From: Caulobacter endophyticus
GTDB lineage: Bacteria > Pseudomonadota > Alphaproteobacteria > Caulobacterales > Caulobacteraceae
Assembly (NCBI RefSeq): GCF_003116815.1
Contig: NZ_QDKQ01000064.1
Coordinates: forward strand, 88,133-152,132
Direction of reading: 5' to 3'
DNA: 64,000 bases
Below, in pieces: positions 44,580-52,552 of the stretch. A program made the translations under genes and the position numbers. Each line of letters begins with the position of its first letter. The first letter of the stretch is position 1. The notes under the pieces are model-generated. The model made no database searches. It worked only from the letters and a program-made list of their open reading frames with translations, and was not told the origin of the DNA.

Positions 44580-45278
44580 GTGCGCCTGCTCCGCTTTCTC
44601 CTGCTCGTCCTCGTCGCCCGGCCGCTGGCCGTGCTGATGACCGGCGCCGACGTCTCCGGTCGCGAGCGCCTGCCGCTGAAGGGCCCGGCGATCATCGCCG
44701 CCAACCACGCCAGCCACGTCGACACCCTGCTGATGCTGTCGATCTTTCCGTCGCGGGCGGTGTCTAAGCTGCGGCCGGCGGCGGCGGCCGACTACTTCCT
44801 GCGGGATCCGGTGATCGGCTGGTTCTCGCGCCACGTGATCGGCATCGTGCCGGTGGCGCGCAGCAAGGCGGGCCGCCGCGCGGCCCAAGGCCTGGGCCAA
44901 GGCGAGGGCGAGGACGTGCTGGCCCCCGCCCGCGCCGCCCTGGCGGCGGGCGAGATCGTGCTGGTCTTCCCCGAGGGCACGCGCGGCGACGGCGCCAGCG
45001 ACGCTATGGGCCAGTTGAAGGGCGGTGTCGCGCGCCTGGCCGAAGCCTTTCCCGAGGCCCCGGTGATCCCGGTGTGGATCCAGGGCGCGGGCCGCGTACT
45101 GCCCAAGGGCGCCAGCGTGCCGGTGCCGCTGAACTGCGCGGTTCTGGTAGGCGAGCCCGTGGCCTGGACCGGCAAGCGGACGGCCTTCATGGACGCCCTG
45201 CGCGAGGCCATGCTGGCCCTGAAGGCCCAGGCCCCGCCGCTGCGCTGGTCGGACGAGGCCGACGACAAGGAAATCTAG
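44580..45278 (+). CDS. 1-acyl-glycerol-3-phosphate acyltransferase (PlsC family)
   Basis: The 232-residue protein starts at GTG 44580, 12 bases after the CdsA-like gene. It has an N-terminal hydrophobic segment and the acyltransferase motifs NHASHVD (HX4D), PVARSK and FPEGTRGDG. It should make phosphatidate from lysophosphatidate, the substrate of the preceding CdsA-like enzyme, so the two form a logical operon. The stop overlaps the stop of the convergent CPBP gene by four bases. Confidence 0.9.
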   Translation: MRLLRFLLLVLVARPLAVLMTGADVSGRERLPLKGPAIIAANHASHVDTLLMLSIFPSRAVSKLRPAAAADYFLRDPVIGWFSRHVIGIVPVARSKAGRRAAQGLGQGEGEDVLAPARAALAAGEIVLVFPEGTRGDGASDAMGQLKGGVARLAEAFPEAPVIPVWIQGAGRVLPKGASVPVPLNCAVLVGEPVAWTGKRTAFMDALREAMLALKAQAPPLRWSDEADDKEI

Positions 45279-46219
45279 GCCGTCGCCACCCCGGCCCAGC
45301 GCGACAGGCGCGGCGTGCGGGCCACCAGCTCGGCCAGGCCGACATAGATCCCCAGCATCACCACGCAGATCGGCAGCACCTCCCAGCGGAAGGGATGCGG
45401 CGGCTCGGGCGTCAGGGTCATGGGCTGCAGGAACAGCACGATGACGATGTTGTTGGCCGCGTGGGCGCCGACCGCGAACTCGACGCCGCCCAGCCGCAGG
45501 GTGGCCCAGGCCAGGCCGACGCCCAGCACCGCCCGCACCAGGAAGGCGTCGGGATTGGGGTCGAAATGGATGGTCGAGAAGGCCACGCCGTTGATCAGCA
45601 GGATCAGCCACACCCGGCGCGTGAAGGCGCCCGTCAGCTTCAGCAGCCAGCCGCGGAACACCAGTTCTTCCGCCGCCGCGGCCAGCAGCAGCAGGCCGAT
45701 CGCGCCGGCGGCGTGGACCAGGCGACCGTCCAGGCTGGAGGTCAGGGTCAGGATCGGCATGGGCGGCGCGTGCGGATCGAGGCGGGCGCTGGCCGCCAGC
45801 AGCGGGCCGACGGTCACGGCGAACAGGGCCAGGCCCAGCAGGGTCAGGCGCCAGCGATAGGCCGGGGCGCTGGTCAGGTAGCTGCGCAGGCGCCGCTCGT
45901 GCAGCAGGGCGGCGACGCCGGCGAAGGCCACGGCCATGCCGCCGTTGGTCGCCGTCACCAGGCACAGCACGAACAGCAGGGTGATCAGGTCCAGGCCGCC
46001 GGCCTTGGGATTGGACAGCGATTTGAGCAGATCCATGGCCTGGTCGAAGCCGCCGTCGACGAGGCCGGTGAACAGGGCCATGACGAAGACCCCGCCGATC
46101 ACGGCCGCCAGGGCCGCGGCGACCGCCCCGACCGGCAGGCTCAGCAGGACCCGCCCGATGCGCCGGTCAGCCGGCGTCAGGTCGTCCAGAAACGCCGAAC
46201 GTCTCACGTCCTCGAACAC
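45275..46219 (-). CDS. CPBP-family intramembrane metalloprotease
   Basis: The protein has seven to eight hydrophobic helices and the Abi/CPBP motifs EELVFRGWLL (EEXXXR), FSTIHFDP (FXXXH) and HAANN. Members cleave in membranes, some act in bacteriocin self-immunity or Ras-type processing. No Met start fits: the frame is open to 46411 and overlaps the divergent gene, so I propose GTG 46219 (314 residues, VFEDVRRSAFLDD). The start is uncertain. Confidence 0.85.
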   Translation of the reverse strand: MFEDVRRSAFLDDLTPADRRIGRVLLSLPVGAVAAALAAVIGGVFVMALFTGLVDGGFDQAMDLLKSLSNPKAGGLDLITLLFVLCLVTATNGGMAVAFAGVAALLHERRLRSYLTSAPAYRWRLTLLGLALFAVTVGPLLAASARLDPHAPPMPILTLTSSLDGRLVHAAGAIGLLLLAAAAEELVFRGWLLKLTGAFTRRVWLILLINGVAFSTIHFDPNPDAFLVRAVLGVGLAWATLRLGGVEFAVGAHAANNIVIVLFLQPMTLTPEPPHPFRWEVLPICVVMLGIYVGLAELVARTPRLSRWAGVATA

Positions 46220-46357
46220 AGCCCGTTCCCATACAGCACCCGCCTCTTCGCTAGTCGGCGGCGAGGCCAAGGAAAAGAGGTTTCGAGCAAAGTCGGCCCA
46301 CGACTTGCCGTCACGCGGCAATGACGGCACACATCGGCGGTTGTCGATGGGGGTTTC

Positions 46358-47023
46358 ATGAGCAAGTCGCTGAACCAGGACGTGGACGAGGCGGCCGACC
46401 GCCACCTGCACCGGCTAGTGCTGTTTTCCGACGCGGTCTTCGCGATCGCCATCACCCTGCTGGCCATCGAGATCCATCCGCCCGAACACTGGCATGGCGT
46501 CGCCGACCTGTTTGGCCAGATGGGCCACAAGCTGTGGGCCTATGCGGTGAGCTTCGCGGTCATCGGCGTCTACTGGATCAGCCACCGGCGGATCTTCGCC
46601 CGCCTGCGCGGCGCCAACGGCGTGCTCGACGTGCTGAACCTCATCGTGCTGGGCCTGGTCGCCCTGCTGCCCCTGACCACCGAGCTCCTGTGGGAGCACG
46701 CCTCGCCCGAGGCTGCCTTCGTCTATGTGGGCCCAGTGGCGGCGATCGGCGTCGCCATGTCGGTCGTCTGGGGCTACGCCGCCTTCGCCGGCGAACTGGC
46801 CGGCCGCGTGCATCGCGGCGAGGCCCTGTTCACCCTGGCCCGCACGGCGGTCGCGCCCGGCCTGATGTGCGGCCTTATCCTGTTCAGCCTGAACCATATC
46901 TGGGGCCTGATCCCGCTGGCCCTGGCCATCGCCGCCTTCGTAGCCGGCGGCCGGTTCATGCGCCGCCGCGCCGCCGTCGGCGGACTCGAAACCGAAGTGC
47001 AAGCCGAGGAGGCCGCGGCCTGA
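46358..47023 (+). CDS. TMEM175-family (DUF1211) membrane protein
   Basis: The 221-residue protein has six hydrophobic helices and the family signature RLVLFSDAVFAIAITLLAIEI with the FSDXVFAIAXTLL core, which lines the pore in bacterial TMEM175 potassium channels. Bacterial forms have one six-helix unit and work as tetramers. The stop codon overlaps the rsmD start (TGATG), so the two are translationally coupled. Confidence 0.88.
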   Translation: MSKSLNQDVDEAADRHLHRLVLFSDAVFAIAITLLAIEIHPPEHWHGVADLFGQMGHKLWAYAVSFAVIGVYWISHRRIFARLRGANGVLDVLNLIVLGLVALLPLTTELLWEHASPEAAFVYVGPVAAIGVAMSVVWGYAAFAGELAGRVHRGEALFTLARTAVAPGLMCGLILFSLNHIWGLIPLALAIAAFVAGGRFMRRRAAVGGLETEVQAEEAAA

Positions 47024-47586
47024 TGCGCATCGTCTCGGGCCAGTATCGCGGCAAGGCCATCGCCACCCCGCCGGGCGACGCCACCCGCCCCACCTCCGAC
47101 CGCGCCCGCCAGGCCGTGTTCAACATCCTCGAGCACGCCGCCTGGGCGCCGGAGCTGCATGGCGCGCGGGTGATCGACGTGTTCGCGGGCTCCGGAGCGC
47201 TGGGCCTCGAGGCGATCTCGCGCGGGGCGGAGAACTGCCTGTTCGTAGAGACCAACGAAGCCGCGCGCGGCGCGATCCGCCAGAACATCGACGCCTTCGG
47301 CCTGTTCGGCCAGACCCGCGTGCACCGCCGCGACGCCACCGACCTTGGCCCCCGCCCGGCCAGCGCCGGTCCGGCCTTCGACATCGCCTTCCTCGATCCG
47401 CCCTACGCCAAGGGCCTGGGCGAGAAGGCCCTGGCCGAGCTGGTCGCCGGCGGCTGGCTGGCGCCGAACGCGATCGTGGTCTTCGAGCGCGGAGTCGGCG
47501 AGCCCGACCCTGTGCTGGAGAGCTTCGAGACCCTGGACGCCCGCGACTACGGCGCGGCCCGGGTGCTGTTCCTGCGGCTGCTGTGA
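47023..47586 (+). CDS. rsmD: 16S rRNA (guanine966-N2)-methyltransferase
   Basis: The 187-residue SAM enzyme shows MRIVSGQYRG at the start, RPTSDRARQAVFNIL, the SAM-binding VIDVFAGSGALGLEAISRGA and the catalytic motif FLDPPY. These are diagnostic of RsmD. The ATG overlaps the preceding stop codon. A family C repeat follows immediately. Confidence 0.95.
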   Translation: MRIVSGQYRGKAIATPPGDATRPTSDRARQAVFNILEHAAWAPELHGARVIDVFAGSGALGLEAISRGAENCLFVETNEAARGAIRQNIDAFGLFGQTRVHRRDATDLGPRPASAGPAFDIAFLDPPYAKGLGEKALAELVAGGWLAPNAIVVFERGVGEPDPVLESFETLDARDYGAARVLFLRLL

Positions 47587-47591
47587 GCGCT

Positions 47592-47697
47592 CTGCGTCCT
47601 CCGGGGCTCCCCTTCGGGTCGCACCTCAGGATGAGAACGCTGTTACACTGACTCCCTCATCCCGAGGCGCCCGCAAAGCGGGCCTTGAGGGACGCAA
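47592..47697. repeat. Dispersed intergenic palindromic repeat, family C copy 2
   Basis: TGCGTCCTCCGGGGCTCCCC...CACCTCAGGATGAGAA faces CCTCATCCCGAGG...GGGCCTTGAGGGACGCA across a short centre. It is the same type as 12462-12570, with more diverged loops, and follows rsmD by six bases. Confidence 0.75.
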
Positions 47698-47708
47698 GGA
47701 AGTTCACC

Positions 47709-48287
47709 CTAAGGCTGCTTGCCCGGCCAGACCAGGAAGCCGTACTCGTCGCGGCCGGCCGAGGTCCAGGTCGCATAGCCGTAGCCGCCTTGGGGCGGCG
47801 GCGGATAGGCGCCGTACGCGTCACTGTCGTAGCGGCTCTCGCGGCTGTATTCGTAGCCTTCTTCCTGGCGCGAATAGCCGCCCTGGGCGTAGGCCGGCGG
47901 GGCATAGGCCGGGCCGTCGTCGTGACGGCGGCTGTAGCGGTCGGGCACATAGTCCTGTTGCGGCGTCGGCGGATAGGCCTGAGGCGGCGGCGCGCCACGG
48001 TCGTCGACCCGCAGCGGCGGGCGGCCATAGCTCCAGCGGTCGAAGTCACTCCAGCCGCGCTCGCCGTCGTCGCACTCCACCCGCTCCCAGCGATAGGCGC
48101 CACCGGGGCCGGTCACACGACGATTGACGCATTCGCCGGGCCGGGTGTCGGGTGGCAGGATCTCGGGATCAACCGGCAGGCTCGAGCGGTCAGGCGGACC
48201 GCCGGCCAGGCCGTAGCGGTCTCCGGCGAGAGCCGGCGAAGCCAGGGCGATCCCGGCGGCGAAGACGAAAAGGACAAGTTGGCGCAT
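47709..48287 (-). CDS. Secreted Pro/Tyr/Gly-rich protein of unknown function
   Basis: ATG 48287 gives 192 residues with a signal peptide (MRQLVLFVFAAGIALASPALA). A short domain with two cysteines follows (GECVNRRVTGPGGAYRWERVECDDGE), then a low-complexity tail rich in Pro, Tyr, Gly, Ser and Arg ending GFLVWPGKQP. It may be periplasmic or surface located. I do not recognise a family. It is divergent from the HAD gene. Confidence 0.7.
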   Translation of the reverse strand: MRQLVLFVFAAGIALASPALAGDRYGLAGGPPDRSSLPVDPEILPPDTRPGECVNRRVTGPGGAYRWERVECDDGERGWSDFDRWSYGRPPLRVDDRGAPPPQAYPPTPQQDYVPDRYSRRHDDGPAYAPPAYAQGGYSRQEEGYEYSRESRYDSDAYGAYPPPPQGGYGYATWTSAGRDEYGFLVWPGKQP

Positions 48288-48360
48288 GGGGGATACTCCA
48301 GGCCCGCCAATAGACCAGAGCCCGGCGAGCCGCGCGCGCTTTTTCGCCATGAAGGCGAGC

Positions 48361-48368
48361 TTAACCAT
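48361..48368 (+). promoter_or_regulatory. Possible CtrA half-site TTAACCAT
   Basis: The 8-base word matches the half-site form used by the cell-cycle regulator CtrA in Caulobacter. It lies in the divergent region, 74 bases upstream of the secreted-protein start and 83 bases before the HAD start. A single short word is weak evidence. Confidence 0.3.
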
Positions 48369-48443
48369 TGTTGGACGTGGCTTTTCCCCATCGCCGTCCT
48401 CGCCTAGAGTGCGTTCAAACAATTGTTCGGCATGGACGGGACG

Positions 48444-49088
48444 ATGGCGATCGAGGCTGTGATCTGGGATTTCGGCGGCGTGTTCACCACCTCGCCCTTC
48501 GAGGCCTTCCGGCGCTATGAGGCGAAGAACGACCTGCCCACCGACTTCATCCGTTCGGTCAACGCCCTCGATCCGGACACCAACGCCTGGGCCCGGTTCG
48601 AACGGGCGCAGATCGATGCGGCGACCTTCGACGCGCTGTTCCTAGAGGAGGCCACGCGACTTGGCCACGCCGTGCCGGGACGCGACGTGCTGCCCCTGCT
48701 GTCGGGCGAGGTCCGCCCCCGCATGGTCGCGGCGCTGAAGGCCTGCAAGGCGCGGTTCAAGGTCGGTTGCATCACCAACAACGTGCCGGGCGCCGGCCAT
48801 GGCGCGGGCATGGCGGCCTCCGCCGAGAAAGCCGCCGCCGTGGCCGAGATCATGGCCCAGTTCGACGCCCTGATCGAAAGCTCCAAGGCCGGTGTGCGCA
48901 AGCCCGATCCGCGCATCTACCAGATGATGTGCGACCTGCTGGGCGTCGCGCCGGAGCGTTGCGTCTACCTCGACGACCTGGGGATCAACTGCAAGCCGGC
49001 GGCGGCCCTCGGCATGGTCGCCATCAAGGTCTCCGGCGAGGACCAGGCGCTGGCGGAGCTTGCGGCCGCCACCGGATTGTCGTTCTGA
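48444..49088 (+). CDS. HAD-family hydrolase (subfamily IA)
   Basis: The 214-residue protein (start MAIEAVIWDFGGVF; ATG 48432 and TTG 48423 also possible) has the HAD motifs: WDFGG with the nucleophile Asp, GCITNN, the Lys in SSKAGVRKPDP and YLDDLGINC. The second Asp of the DXD motif is replaced (DFG), as in the group related to the epoxide hydrolase N-terminal HAD domain. It probably dephosphorylates a small molecule; substrate unknown. It lies 29 bases ahead of the pterin dehydratase gene. Confidence 0.85.
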   Translation: MAIEAVIWDFGGVFTTSPFEAFRRYEAKNDLPTDFIRSVNALDPDTNAWARFERAQIDAATFDALFLEEATRLGHAVPGRDVLPLLSGEVRPRMVAALKACKARFKVGCITNNVPGAGHGAGMAASAEKAAAVAEIMAQFDALIESSKAGVRKPDPRIYQMMCDLLGVAPERCVYLDDLGINCKPAAALGMVAIKVSGEDQALAELAAATGLSF

Positions 49089-49117
49089 AGGCGGCAGAAG
49101 CCTCAGGAGTCGCCCCC

Positions 49118-49405
49118 ATGACCGCCCCCGCCAAGATCGGCGCCGCCGCCGCCCTGTCCCAGCTCCAGGGATGGACCGCCGCCGACGGCAAGGACGCCAT
49201 CGAGAAGACCTTCCGCTTCGCCGACTTCAACGCCGCCTTCGGCTTCATGACCCGCGTGGCCATCGAGGCCGACAAGCGCGACCACCACCCCGAGTGGTTC
49301 AATGTCTACAACCGCGTCGAGGTGACCCTGACCACCCACGATTGCGACGGCGTCAGCGAGCGCGACGTGCAGCTGGCCAGATTCATGGACGCGATCTCGG
49401 GCTGA
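49118..49405 (+). CDS. phhB: 4a-hydroxytetrahydrobiopterin dehydratase
   Basis: The 95-residue protein follows a CAGGAG ribosome site. It has the pterin-4a-carbinolamine dehydratase signature: FNAAFGFMTRVAIEADKRDHHPEWFNVYNRVEVTLTTHD shortened here to its core HHPEW and YNRVEV, with the catalytic histidines. The enzyme recycles the pterin cofactor of aromatic amino-acid hydroxylases. No hydroxylase gene is adjacent. Confidence 0.94.
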   Translation: MTAPAKIGAAAALSQLQGWTAADGKDAIEKTFRFADFNAAFGFMTRVAIEADKRDHHPEWFNVYNRVEVTLTTHDCDGVSERDVQLARFMDAISG

Positions 49406-49432
49406 TCCCCCTTCCCCTCCCCCCGCATCCAG

Positions 49433-49450
49433 TTCAAACTATCGTTTGAA
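49433..49450. promoter_or_regulatory. 18-bp perfect operator-like palindrome upstream of the SDR gene
   Basis: TTCAAAC-TATC-GTTTGAA lies 18 bases upstream of ATG 49469. Its core CAAAC-N4-GTTTG equals the site type bound by PsrA-like TetR regulators of fatty-acid metabolism. A position this near the start fits repression. Confidence 0.6.
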
Positions 49451-49468
49451 TTATAGGGAGGACGCCGA

Positions 49469-50254
49469 ATGGCGCAGACCACGGGCCGGGTCGCCGGCAA
49501 GAAGGCCTTCATCACCGGCGCGGCCCAGGGCCTGGGCGCGGCGGCGGCGCGCAAGCTGGCCTCGGAAGGCGCCAAGGTCGCCCTGGCCGACATCAATGTC
49601 GACGGGGCCAAGGCCGCGGCTGCCGAGATCAACGCCGCCCACGGCGCCGGCACGGCCTTCGCCTACGCCCTCGACGTCACCCAGGAGGACCAGTGGATCG
49701 GGGCCCTAGAGGCGGCGGCGGCCGACATGGGCGGCCTCTCGGTGCTGGTCAACAACGCGGGGGTGGCCGGCGACAAGCCGCTGGAGCAGATGGAGTTCGA
49801 CCTCTGGAAGAGGATCATGTCGATCAATGTCGACAGCGTCTTCCTGGGGGCCAAGCATGCCCTGACCCACATGCGCGCCCACCAGCCTGGCTCGATCGTC
49901 AACATCAGCTCGATCGCCGGCCTGATCGCCAACCACAACTCGCCGGCCTACAACGCCTCCAAGGCCGGGGTCTGGCTGCTGTCCAAGAACATCGCGCTCT
50001 ACTGCGCCAAGCTCGGGCTCGACATTCGCTCGAACTCGATCCACCCGACCTTCATCGACACCCCGATCCTGGATCCTCTGAGCCAGCGCCTGGGCAAGGA
50101 AGAGGCCCACGCCAAGCTGGGCCGGCAGATCCCGCTGGGCCACATCGGCGAGCCCGACGACATCGCCAACGCCGTGCTCTACCTGGCCAGCGACGAGAGC
50201 AAGTTCATGACCGGCGCCGAGCTGAAGCTCGACGGCGGGATTTCGGCGATGTGA
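49469..50254 (+). CDS. Short-chain dehydrogenase/reductase
   Basis: The 261-residue classical SDR has the cofactor motif TGAAQGLG, the NNAG motif, catalytic Ser (NISSIAG) and the YNASK (YXXXK) pair. It starts behind GGGAGG. The ADIN segment after the second strand suggests NAD preference. It most resembles cyclohexanol/3-alpha-hydroxysteroid or 3-hydroxyacyl-type dehydrogenases. The upstream PsrA-like palindrome hints at a role in fatty-acid or acyl metabolism. Confidence 0.92.
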   Translation: MAQTTGRVAGKKAFITGAAQGLGAAAARKLASEGAKVALADINVDGAKAAAAEINAAHGAGTAFAYALDVTQEDQWIGALEAAAADMGGLSVLVNNAGVAGDKPLEQMEFDLWKRIMSINVDSVFLGAKHALTHMRAHQPGSIVNISSIAGLIANHNSPAYNASKAGVWLLSKNIALYCAKLGLDIRSNSIHPTFIDTPILDPLSQRLGKEEAHAKLGRQIPLGHIGEPDDIANAVLYLASDESKFMTGAELKLDGGISAM

Positions 50255-50346
50255 TCCGGAGATCCTCTCCCTGTGGGAGAGGTGTCGGCGCAGCCGACGG
50301 AGAGGGGAGGGACTTGGGCCGTCCAGCGTCTTGAAAGCTGAAAACG

Positions 50347-50450
50347 GCCCCCCTCCGGCCCTCCGGGCCACCTCCCCCAGAGGGGGAGGATTTTAGCGCC
50401 GGGATGCTCCCCCTTTGGGGAAGCTGTCGCGAAGCGACCGAGGGGGCCTA
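50347..50450 (+). repeat. Dispersed intergenic repeat, family B copy 2
   Basis: CCCCCCTCCGGCCCTCCGGGCC...GGGGAAGCTGTCGCGAAGCGACCGAGGGGGCCTA. Its right end supplies the TAG stop of actR, just as copy 1 does for the UbiH-type gene. A separate hairpin element (CTCTCCCTGTGGGAGAGG and GTCGGCGCAGCCGAC) lies at 50265-50300, after the SDR gene. Confidence 0.85.
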
Positions 50451-51005
50451 ACGCGGCGCCCTTTTCGCCAGGATCCGCTGCAGCGTGCGACGGTGCATAT
50501 TCAGCCGGCGGGCCGTCTCGGAAACGTTATGGCCGCACATCTCGTAGACGCGCTGGATGTGCTCCCAGCGCACGCGGTCGGCGCTCATCGGGTTTTCCGG
50601 CGGGGCGGGGGCGGCGTCCTTGGCGGCCAGCAGGGCGCGAGCCACGTCGTCGGCGTCGGCCGGCTTGGAAAGATAGTCGACCACCCCGGCCTTCACGGCC
50701 GCGACGGCGGTGGCGATGTTGCCGTAGCCGGTCAGCATGATGATCTTGGCGTCGGCGCGGGCGTCGCGAACCGCCTCGACCACCTTCAGGCCCGAACCGT
50801 CCTCCAGCCGCATGTCGAGCACCGCATGGGCCGGGGCCTGGCTCTTCAGCGAGCCGATCGCCTCGGCCACCGAGGCGCAAAGCGTCACCTCGAAGCCGCG
50901 CTGTTCCAAAGCTCGACCAAGACGTGTGCGCAAAGGCGCATCGTCGTCGAGCAGAAGCAAGGACTTGTCGGGCAGGGCCGCGACCAGTTCTCCGATATCC
51001 GCCAT
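50448..51005 (-). CDS. actR: Response regulator ActR/RegA family
   Basis: The 185-residue regulator has a receiver domain with LLLDDDAPLR and phospho-Asp in AVLDMRLEDGS, and a C-terminal Fis-type helix-turn-helix (NVSETARRLNMHRRTLQRILAKR), the hallmark of RegA/ActR/PrrA. It acts with the membrane kinase ActS encoded just upstream to control redox-dependent respiration and carbon genes. ATG 51005 follows a GGAGG about 13 bases back; ATG 51029 would add eight residues. Confidence 0.93.
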   Translation of the reverse strand: MADIGELVAALPDKSLLLLDDDAPLRTRLGRALEQRGFEVTLCASVAEAIGSLKSQAPAHAVLDMRLEDGSGLKVVEAVRDARADAKIIMLTGYGNIATAVAAVKAGVVDYLSKPADADDVARALLAAKDAAPAPPENPMSADRVRWEHIQRVYEMCGHNVSETARRLNMHRRTLQRILAKRAPR

Positions 51006-51094
51006 CAACTCAGCGCCTCCCCGCGCCATTACTCAACCGGGTGTCGTGTCCGCATCATGTCTACGACTTGCAAAACTTCGCAAGTCTTTCGTAC

Positions 51095-52495
51095 TCAAAC
51101 CCCGATGAAGCCGGGAGCTTCCATCGCCGGGCGTGGCCAACGGGCCGCGACCACGGCGCCGCCGCGACGACCGTTCCTGAAATCCACGGCGGCCCCAGTC
51201 CGTTCCAGGAGGGTCTTGGCGATGAAGAAGCCCAGGCCCATGCCGATGTGGCCGGTGCGCGAGCCTTCGGCCCCCGGACGCGACGTGACATAGGGCTCGC
51301 CCAGCTTGGCCAGCACCTCGGGCGAGAAGCCCGGCCCGTCGTCGCGCACCTCGATCAGGATCGAGCGCGGATCGAAGCGGGCGATGACGATCACCTCCGA
51401 ACGGGCGAAGTCGACGGCGTTCTCGACGATCGAGGTCAGGGCGTGGATCACCTCGGCCCGCCGCCAGACGTCGGGGGCCGATTCGCCGGAGGGGCCGTTG
51501 ACCACCGCCTCGACGCGCACGCCGTGGATCATGTGCGGCTCGATGATCTCATGCACCAGCTGGGTCAGGCTCATCCGCTCGTGGACGGCGTCCTGGGCCT
51601 CGGGCATCTCGGTCAGGCGCTGCAGGATTTCCCGGCAGCGCGCCGCCTGGCCGATCAGGAGTTCGGCGTCCTCGCGGGTCTGCTCGTCAGGAGCGCCGCG
51701 CGCCATCTCGCGGGCGACGACCGAGATGGTGGCCAGCGGCGTGCCCAGTTCGTGCGCGGCGGCGGCGGCCAGGGCGCCCAGGGCCGACAGCCTTTGCTCG
51801 CGGGCCAGCACGGTCTCGGTGACGTTGAGGGCCAGCTCCATGCGGGCCGACTCCGTCGCCGCCTGCCAGGCGTAGAGGCCCGTGACGACGATGCCGAGGA
51901 TCCTGGCGGCGACGATGCCGGTCAGCAGCGAGGCCTCGGGCCGGGGCGGCGGCACGCCGACGGCCACCGGCAGCGGCATGTAGACGAAGGCCAGCACGAT
52001 GGTGGCGATCACCGCCAGCACGCCGAGGCCGAGCGCATAGCGCGCCGGCAGGGTGGCGGCCGCCAGGGTCACGGGCGCGATCAGCAGCAGGGAGAACGGA
52101 TTATAGACCCCGCCGGTCAGGTAGAGCATCCCCGACAGCTGCAGGATGTCGAAGGCGATCTGGGCGGTGGCCTCCACGTCGCGCGCCAGGCGCTGGCCGG
52201 TCGAGGCCAGGCCGATCAGCACGTTCAGCCAGGCCGAAAGCGCGATCAGCGAGAAGCACAGGGCGTAGGGAATCTGCCGGTCGAGCACCAGCCCGCAAAG
52301 CAGCACAGTCACCGACTGGCCGGCCACCGTCAGCCAGCGTTGGGCGATCAATGTTCGCACCCGCAGGCGCCCCTGACGCAGTCCGGGACCCGCCCAGGAC
52401 CAGTCGTCGCTGTCTTGCGCGCCTGCGCCGTCGGGCCTATCGAGCCCGTCGGGTGATGGTTTCTTCGGCGCGTCCTTGAACGAAGCGTCGGCCAT
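51095..52495 (-). CDS. actS: Redox sensor histidine kinase ActS/RegB family
   Basis: The 466-residue kinase has six membrane helices, with the quinone-binding signature GGVYNPFSLLLIAP. The H-box is AAAAAHELGTPLATI, and the redox-active cysteine is in QAARCREIL, at the place of Cys265 of Rhodobacter capsulatus RegB. The ATP-binding domain follows (NAVDFA, DDGPGFS, GMGLGFFIA). It answers the oxidation state of the quinone pool. The gene precedes actR and is divergent from a SenC/Sco gene. Confidence 0.94.
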   Translation of the reverse strand: MADASFKDAPKKPSPDGLDRPDGAGAQDSDDWSWAGPGLRQGRLRVRTLIAQRWLTVAGQSVTVLLCGLVLDRQIPYALCFSLIALSAWLNVLIGLASTGQRLARDVEATAQIAFDILQLSGMLYLTGGVYNPFSLLLIAPVTLAAATLPARYALGLGVLAVIATIVLAFVYMPLPVAVGVPPPRPEASLLTGIVAARILGIVVTGLYAWQAATESARMELALNVTETVLAREQRLSALGALAAAAAHELGTPLATISVVAREMARGAPDEQTREDAELLIGQAARCREILQRLTEMPEAQDAVHERMSLTQLVHEIIEPHMIHGVRVEAVVNGPSGESAPDVWRRAEVIHALTSIVENAVDFARSEVIVIARFDPRSILIEVRDDGPGFSPEVLAKLGEPYVTSRPGAEGSRTGHIGMGLGFFIAKTLLERTGAAVDFRNGRRGGAVVAARWPRPAMEAPGFIGV

Positions 52496-52509
52496 GACGC
52501 CACATTAAG

Positions 52510-52529
52510 GCCAGAAAATTCGATCTGGC
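52510..52529. promoter_or_regulatory. Inverted repeat GCCAGA-N8-TCTGGC between actS and sco
   Basis: Six-base arms with an eight-base spacer sit in the 57-base gap between the divergent actS and Sco starts. Its position would let one regulator control both; ActR itself is a possible binder. Confidence 0.4.
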
Positions 52530-52552
52530 GAGCCCCAAAGGATGCAAGCCCC

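Noticed and set aside
43455..45965. 836-residue open frame on the minus strand
   Set aside because: It runs across four real genes on both strands and is low-complexity Arg/Gln/Gly sequence.
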